From: Brachionus koreanus
Lineage: Eukaryota; Rotifera; Eurotatoria; Ploima; Brachionidae
Direction of reading: 5' to 3'
DNA: 46,834 nucleotides
NCBI GenBank assembly: GCA_016987375.1
Contig: PJRA01000453.1
Span: forward strand, 809,896 to 856,729
How positions within the stretch are numbered: position 1 is the stretch's first letter; every line of letters begins with the position of its first letter. Under the pieces are notes generated by a model. The model worked only from the letters and a program-made list of their open reading frames with translations. It was not told the origin of the DNA and made no database searches. Below are positions 40,121 through 46,834 of this stretch, piece after piece. The translations under genes were made by a program, and so were the position numbers.

Positions 40121-42989
40121 TTAAGCTCGGGTGTTTCTAGTCGATGGAGATGATCTGTTCGATGGGTACTTCATGGCAGAGTTATGGTAGCCTTTCATTT
40201 CGTATGCATCAATAGCTCCGCTGTTGGCTCGGCTGGACCTTTGCCTCTGCATGTCGAATTGAGTAGAGCTTTTTTCATCGCCAATATCTTCGTCCAGAAG
40301 CTCGTCATAGCGGTAAAATTTCCTCATCAAATCGGCCTGAACAAAAGCAAAGCAGCATATGACAAAAAACAATATTGTTAAAATATATAAGGTTGACCAA
40401 AATGTGTTAAAATTGTCAATGAATTCGTAGCACACGGACAGAGTTAGTGATTGATACAGATCGGACAATATTCGACACGATGGCAGTGCATCTACCAGCT
40501 CTTCAATTTTGCCATTTTTTAATTGTTCCACTTTTGGAAGTGTAAATGAATTCAAAATGTTTTCCAATGACTTTTGAAATTTTCCACTAGTCTTTTCATC
40601 ATTTAATTTATCTTGAATATTTTTGACCAAATCGGACAATGTGCTTAAAACTTCTTTGATTTTTGGCTCAGTAATTAGTTGTTTGAATAGCTGTAAATTT
40701 TGCATTTCTAATTTTATTGCTGTTAAAGTTTCTTCTTCAAAAAAATGCGAGTTTTGAATCAATGAATTATTCAATGATAGAAAATTGTCTATTTTATCCA
40801 AAATAGGAGTTTTTTCTTGGTCATTCAGGTCTCTAAGAACATTATCAATAAATATTTTCAAGTTTTCCATCGAGTTTGACACTGAATCCAAGTCAATTTT
40901 GGAAAATTCAGGTCTAAATTTTTCAACTAAATTGCTGATCTGCATAAAAAAAAACAAATTTCAAATTTAGAAAAAATAAAAAAGTCAAATTTACAGATGT
41001 TCCTATTTCGTCGTCAAGCAATAGCTTTATTTTACTGTTCAAAAAAATTGATGAATTTTTTTTGTCACACTCACTGATTTTATTTAGAAAAAAAAAATAA
41101 ATGATTTTTTAATATTAAATTTTTTTTTAATCTTACAAGACAATTTGGCTAATAGAAGAATTTTCTAAATGCTTATCAAAATTAGCTAATTGTGCTCCGA
41201 TCTTGAGAAGATTAGTTAAAAAAAATTTTTTTTTAAATTTTTTTCTTCTTACTTGGAATACTTGGTTATTTTCGAGATCAACAGCTGGTCTGCAAACAAA
41301 CTGTCGGAATGTAATTCCCGGCAAAAACATGATCACACACAAAACAATTAAAAAAAATGCAAACAAAAAATAGAAAGCGCTGCCGGCTAGAAAAAAATTG
41401 GCTGATATGCCACGATGACAAGACTGTTTAAAATTGTTGTGCATTCGGCGAGAACAAATGCCAGCGAGACCTAACGAGTGCAATATGAACAAACTAAGAA
41501 CAAACACGCTAACTCCAAGTAGAATATAGTAGAAAAATTGATAAATATGAACTAGTCGATTGAGATACATATTATTATTTTTTGAATTCTAAATGAAATT
41601 TTAAATGTTTTTTTTTAAATAAAAAATTAATTTAAAAAAATTACAATTTTTGAACTATAAAAAGCCAGTTCCAATTCAATGTAATTGTTGAAGCCACGAA
41701 TTTGATTTTTAATTTTTGATAGAAATTGGTTTACATTTTGAGAAAATTCTAAAAATATTTTTTGTTTATTCTAAAATTTTTATAGAATTTTTTTAAATAA
41801 CCTGTTTGAATTTTATCCAATTTTTGGTTCATCAGTGGCAGCATGGTATTAAGATCGAAATTTTCTGGTTTAACTTGGTTCAAGAAATTAAATTTTTTTT
41901 TCAGTACCGATTTGATTTCATCAATCTTTTTTGAAAAGAAAAAAAATTTATTTTTAAAATTTTTTTTTAAATTTAAATTTTCAAACATTGTTAAATTTAT
42001 TCAAAATCTCAATATTTTCGGTAGATGCATTTGACAAACTAGTTTTATTCAAACCATTAGATGTCATAGTAATGTTAAAATACAAAGAATGAAGCTTGTT
42101 TAATTCTAAATTAAAAAGTCAATTTAATTTTTTGTATTTAAAAATGAAAATTGTTTACTTGGTGCTAAATCATTGTTATACTTTTCGAAAAAGGAATTTT
42201 GAGCCAGAGTCTCGAGGGAAGTGTCCAAAGCCTTCTGCAAAGTGCTTTCAAATATTTCTATCGATTCAGAATTTATCTGATCAATCAACTTATTGGTTTG
42301 GGCAAAAAATTGCGGAATATCTTGATGTGAAAAATCGTCTATTTGACTTGCAGATGAATTTAGAATCTTGGGAAGATTTTTAAAGGCCAGTAGTGAATTT
42401 TGGCCTGTAAAAAACAAAATAACACTTCCAATTCTTAAATAAAATTAGATAAAATTTTTTTTTTTTCTAGAATTAAATATTACAGTGAAGCTACTAAAAG
42501 AATAAACAAGATAACTGAGTAAAATTTTCTTTTATAGGTGTCATATTTGCGGTCAAAAGGACTAAATTTCGGGCGACAACAAGTTCTGTACGAGCATATG
42601 CAAAATCCAACAATGGGAAGTAGTATTGAAATAAAAATAGAGATAATGATGAAATTTACAAGTCCCGGTTGGATTATTGATGCAAATTTTAGGTCTTGGA
42701 ACCAGCCGTCTTTTAATCCGTAGTTGTTTACTAGCTGCTCGGTAAATTCTGACCAGCTTATGTTAGCTGCTTGCTTTATTTGCTGTGGAATGTGAGGCTC
42801 GAACAAATTATCAATAAATAAATTAGTAAATAAATAAAATGGTTCAAATCCGGTCCGTAGTGAATTGCTTGAAAAGTTGTACAAACTGATTAGTGATAGG
42901 GTTTCATTGTCCATATTACTGTCTTCGGCTGATGCACTTGTAATTGCCAAAACTAGCAAGCATAAACTAATCCTATTCAGACTAAACAT
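40121..42989 (-). CDS. PROM1: Prominin (five-pass membrane glycoprotein)
   Basis: Nine exons on the minus strand: 42989-42484, 42433-42159, 42105-41987, 41925-41802, 41748-41645, 41588-41253, 41201-41137, 41073-40995 and 40939-40121. They sum to 2427 bases, 808 residues, slightly shorter than vertebrate prominins. Topology: signal peptide (MFSLNRISLCLLVLAITSAS), TM1 about 107-129 followed by a cytoplasmic Cys/Arg patch (CICSYRTCCRP), TM2 (160-180) assembled across the first intron, extracellular loop 1, TM3 (391-416) and TM4 (440-466) close together, extracellular loop 2 with FECDKKNSS, TM5 at about 716-737, and a cytoplasmic Ser/Arg-rich tail. Prominins bind cholesterol in protrusions, microvilli and photoreceptor discs. 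A pyrimidine tract ending TTTTAG lies one base before the ATG. Confidence 0.88.
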
Positions 42990-44453
42990 TCTAAAACAAA
43001 AAAGAAAAAAAAACTAAAAAACATATTAAGACTTCAAATATTTGAGTATAAGATTAATGAAACGCTGATTCTTTAGTAAATATTGACCACAATATTTCAC
43101 CGAGGTGAGTGATTTTATAGTTGTTTTTTTTTTGTTTAAATTAAATTAAAAATGAAAAAAACAAGCTTAATAATTTGCATCACACTATGTGTGTGTGTGT
43201 ATTAGTTGTTGGCGGCATTGATTTCGATTTAAAGCTAGCAAATAAATATCTAAAACTGCATGCACTTTTTTCAAACCGATAGATTAAAATTTTAATTTTT
43301 TTTTTGAAAATGTTTCAAAATTTTCTCTTCATTGGTTTTAATTCAAATGCGTCATTGAAAAACAAAAAAGGAAATTGATAAAAATTTATCTAGAAAATTT
43401 TTATTGATAAGTTTGTTCTTATCATTTTTTTTTTAATTAGGTCTTTTGGGTTGTAAATAAAACACCTGTTTAGAAAAAAGAGTAAATATCAAACTTTTTT
43501 GTTTAGAAAAAATCTCCACAAAGAAATTTGAATCAAGTAATCGATTTGTCCTTTAATAGTGCTGAAATTTTCTATCAAAAATATCACCATCATTAGCTTT
43601 GTCTGTTCGACTAAAATAAATCATATGTCAAAATCTATGCTTTTTAAAATCTAGTCAAATAAACTAATTCAATTAATTCTTAACTGCTATGTTAAAATTT
43701 ATTTCTGCTGCTATGAAAAAAAAAATTCTAACACAACTATATAAAAACAAATTGAAAATTTTATGACAACAAGTCAAATATTATACACAACTTTGTTTGA
43801 CTTATCTAAACTTGAAACAAATTTTTGCTTAAGATTTGAGATTTTTATTTCAATTTTAAACAAGATAAATCAAATAACTAAATGCTTTACTCGGATTATT
43901 TTTATTTTAAAAGGCAAAAGTTTATTTAAGTTAAAATTTAGAAACAAAAAAAATACAAAAATTGACAAAAAATCCATCACGAGAATAAATCTAATTTATT
44001 AGTTTTTTTTTTTTACAAAAGCTGCTCATTAATCATAAAACTGGATTTTAAGTTTTTAAGAAACAAATCTTTGAATAGTTTATTAAATGAAATGCTCTTT
44101 TAAGCTCTTAATTAAGCGATTAAGATCAACTTAAGTGAATTTAATTAAAGTCTGAATTTATGAGAATATTTTCTTTTAAATAAGGTTAAGAGACATTTAG
44201 AAGATTTCTTTCTGATAAATTACTGACCTAAAAAGATCGGAACATCAGGATTCAAATTACAATTTTAGTTTTTTAAAATTTTTATTCCAATTTGTGTTAA
44301 AAAAAAAGATTTAAATTAAAAATTTTTAACAAGTTTAACAAAGCAAACAAAAACTTCTTTTTGTTGGATTCGGTTTTTTTCCTAAAACTTTAAAAAACGT
44401 ACACCAATATACAAAAATTAAGTGTGTGCAAACGAATGCGGTCGATGCGAAGT
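42990..44453. other. AT-rich intergenic DNA between prominin and TIM44
   Basis: A (GT)n run lies at about 43188-43200. No supported gene; a 79-codon frame at 43763-44002 is Lys/Ile/Phe-rich chance reading. It includes the prominin promoter and the TIM44 3' UTR. Confidence 0.45.
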
Positions 44454-46077
44454 TTAGACAAACATTTCGGTTTGATGGGCTGCACATTCCATCAAACGCC
44501 ATGCCGAATTGGGATTTAAATCGGATTGATCTCGACACAGAGCCCATACATGATGCACTCGTTTGATTCTGTCCTTGTCTCCTTCGACCACTTTGCCCTC
44601 TGAATTCGTCACATAAATTATTTGCTGAGCAGTAAATGAAACAATCAACACCGGACCCTGTTCCATCATTTTACACGCTGCTATCTAAATAAAATTTAAA
44701 TTATTATTTTCTTTTTTTTTTAAACAACAATAAAAAATGAATTTTTTATTTATTTAGAATTATATTTAGAAATAAAAAAACCACTCACATCTAAATTGCT
44801 TATGTCAAGTACATGATTGAAATAGTTGAATCTAAGTTGTTCGCATTGGGCTATTGGATGGGTGAGAATTGTGTACGCAGCCTCTGTGCACCAGTCTTGA
44901 AGAATTTCCAGCTCTTGTTGACTTAGAGCTTCGAGTATATTTGGCACTATATCGTGTTGAACTCGATTTAAAAATTCACTCAGCTCAAAATTTGGCTCTG
45001 ATTTCACAATCTCGGTCAACACTTCACTCATTTCGGTCGATTTGAATATACCTCCGAATACTGAGGTAAATTTCTCTGTTACCGACCTAGTCGCTCTGAC
45101 CAAAGGATTATCGCTTTCATCATACTGACTTTTAATTTCAAATAATTCTTTGAAAAAAAAATTTTTTTTAAATAATTTTTGAAAATAAAATTTCCTCTAA
45201 TATTTTACTATTGACATATGTGTTGTTTTCTTTGAAATTTTGCCAACTTTGATACCATTTTGAGTCTTTGTGCAAGACCATACCAGTATCATCTCTACAA
45301 AAATGGAAAATAATGAAAATTTTTTAATTAAATAAACAAAAATAAAGTACGTGTTGCTTTCGTAGACTTTTTGCTTGCCAGCTTCCTCTATTTCTGTTCG
45401 CTTTCTCAGCTTAATCGGAGCTCTATATGGCCTAGCACGAGAAAGTTGAGTGGCTTCATCCAAATTTTCTCTAATATTTTTAACATTTTCTGTCACTGTT
45501 TTAAAAGCGGTGTTCTTGGACAATTCAGCAGTTTGTTTGCTCAAGTTTTCGGCAGCTTTCTGGGCCTGTTTGGCAAAATCTCCGCTAAATTCAGCCGCTT
45601 TTTTGGCGAAGTCGCTCTCTTTAACCGAGCCAGCAAACTTTCCAAAAGCTTCTTTGAACACCTTGGAGCTTTTGTCGGTCTCATCACCCAATTCTTTCTG
45701 TTCAAGAATGAAAAAAAATAATTTCTTGAAATTTTCATCTTTTCTAAATAATTACATATTTTTTTCTAGCCTCTTGCAAAGCAGTCGATTGCTCGAGTTT
45801 TTGTGCCTCCTGGCGGAATTTTTTTATAGAATCCTTCATTTCTTTGCTCTTATTCATTTCTTCTTTGATATTGTCAATCAAATTTCCGAGAAAAGATCGC
45901 TGGCCATTTGACATGTGTCTCATCTAAGAACAAAATATCTAAAATTATCTCAAAACATGGGCTCGTTTATCTTACATTTTGGTTCACAACACCTTGCTTT
46001 AGAAGACAGGTTGGATTTGAAAGCAAAAGTGATTGCTTGATAACAATAGCAGTTTTTAGTGAAGTTATTTTGGCCAT
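44454..46077 (-). CDS. TIMM44: TIM44, matrix-side subunit of the mitochondrial presequence import motor
   Basis: Exons (minus strand) 46077-45976, 45923-45756, 45697-45351, 45294-45209, 45147-44789 and 44684-44454 sum to 1293 bases, 430 residues (human about 452). The N-terminus is a mitochondrial presequence (MAKITSLKTAIVIKQSLLL). A charged helical region follows (SFLGNLIDNIKEEMNKSKEM, repeated KKAAEF/KQAQKAAENL). The conserved C-terminal domain has HKDSKWYQSWQNFKENN, YDESDNPLVRATR, TEMSEVLTEI, LQDWCTEAAY, KMMEQGPVLIVSF, VWALCRDQSDLNPNSAWRLM. TIM44 tethers mtHsp70 to the TIM23 channel and binds cardiolipin-containing membrane. All introns are short (52-99 bases). Confidence 0.94.
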
Positions 46078-46834
46078 TCTTCCAAAAATCGGAATTGCTT
46101 ATTTTTTTTTATTTCAATTAAATATGACTTGAATATTATTTTTATTAAGAAAAAAATTTTATTATTGTAAAATTTCAAATAATTTAAAAAAGCAAGATTT
46201 CATCAGAGTATTTGCTAATTTAGATGCATGTACAAAAATTTTATAAATATTATTATAGAAAAATAGCTAGACTAAATTGTCTTTTTATAAATAACGTATT
46301 AGCTCGATTTGAAAAATGGAAAATTGTTAAGTTTTTGTAATTTTATACTGTCTTTCAGTTTTTAAATCAAAGATAAAATAATCATACCTTTTAGTAAAGG
46401 AAATTCAATGTTTTCTTTTGCTAAAAAACAAATGCTTTTTTTGAGCATCCTTTTACCAATTATATTGTTGCTGCACCAAATGCATAATTCAAAAATATTT
46501 TTTTGTTTCTTGCTCTTTTTATTTTTCTTCGTTTGAAAAATTATCTTTCTATCCAGTCAAAGCATTAGTTGAAGGTTTATTGAAAGTTTTTTTAAAAGAT
46601 TTTTTAAATTTCTTCATAATTTTTTAATTTTTAAAGAAAACGTAGAGATTTTTTCAAAAAAATATTTTGGTAAAGAAATTTGAAGAAAATATCTTTAAGT
46701 TTTCTTCTAATATGTAATGAATATCTAAAGAAAAGTTTTCTAAAATTTGAAAAGTCATTTAGATTTTTTTCTGACTTACAGATCAAATTAAACAAAAAAA
46801 TAGATAAATTATTCAAACAATTTTTATTTATTTT
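46078..46834. other. AT-rich flank upstream of TIM44
   Basis: Presumed TIM44 promoter, then low-complexity A/T DNA to the end of the window. No gene is seen. Confidence 0.45.

Noticed and set aside
43763..44002. 79-codon frame between prominin and TIM44
   Set aside because: Composition is that of random A/T-rich DNA; no motif and no splice partners.
45371..45911. Plus-strand frames of 116 and 153 codons
   Set aside because: Antisense shadows of TIM44 exons 2 and 3, whose minus-strand reading matches the family.

Overview
The window is very AT-rich nuclear DNA from a metazoan. Genes contain GT-AG introns, mostly about 50-300 bases long, and include animal markers: non-muscle myosin II with cassette exons, a five-pass prominin, a UCP4-type mitochondrial carrier, a MATH-BTB protein and a C12orf57 homologue. 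The base composition, small introns and mix of intron-rich and intronless genes would suit a small aquatic invertebrate such as a monogonont rotifer. That placement is an impression, not something a diagnostic sequence here proves. There are no bacterial, plasmid or CRISPR features.

Layout, left to right. 1-1760: repeat-rich flank with a decayed LINE C-terminus. 1761-4253 (+): an intronless 830-residue protein that reads as two tandem, catalytically degenerate pogo/Jerky-type (Tc5 HTH plus DDE_1) transposase units, probably a domesticated transposase. 4254-7599: gene-free AT-rich DNA holding a nearly perfect 139-base inverted repeat. 7600-9036 (+): a three-exon secreted GH18 chitinase with a possible GPI-anchor tail. 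9037-12807: gene-free, with an assembly gap of 493 N. 12808-22689 (+): non-muscle myosin II heavy chain, with in-frame cassette-like exons at motor loops 1 and 2 and a 9/12-base microexon in the tailpiece. 22690-25884: two LINE relics. 25885-27510 (+): intronless CRY-DASH photolyase/cryptochrome. 27511-30079: several DNA-transposon remnants, including a small piggyBac-like MITE with TTAA target sites. 30080-31447 (-): MATH-BTB protein with Cys-rich insertions. 33892-35118 (-): intronless diphosphomevalonate decarboxylase. 36364-36435 (+): tRNA-Pro(UGG). 36636-37700 (+): unrecognised membrane-anchored protein. Then four genes on the minus strand: UCP4 (37938-39204), C12orf57/protein C10 (39357-39761), prominin (40121-42989) and TIM44 (44454-46077).

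The genes do not form one pathway; this is an ordinary animal gene neighbourhood interleaved with transposon debris. Two genes encode mitochondrial proteins (UCP4, TIM44), and CRY-DASH may also carry a mitochondrial presequence. C12orf57 and UCP4 are co-oriented with only 152 bases between them, which is compatible with an operon but does not prove one. I reassembled the multi-exon genes by hand from conserved residues and GT/AG sites; in every case the exon lengths sum to an exact open reading frame, and the total lengths match the families. The most unusual items are the tandem degenerate transposase protein, the young inverted repeat near 5.0-5.3 kb, and the paired loop-1/loop-2 cassette exons plus microexon of the myosin gene.
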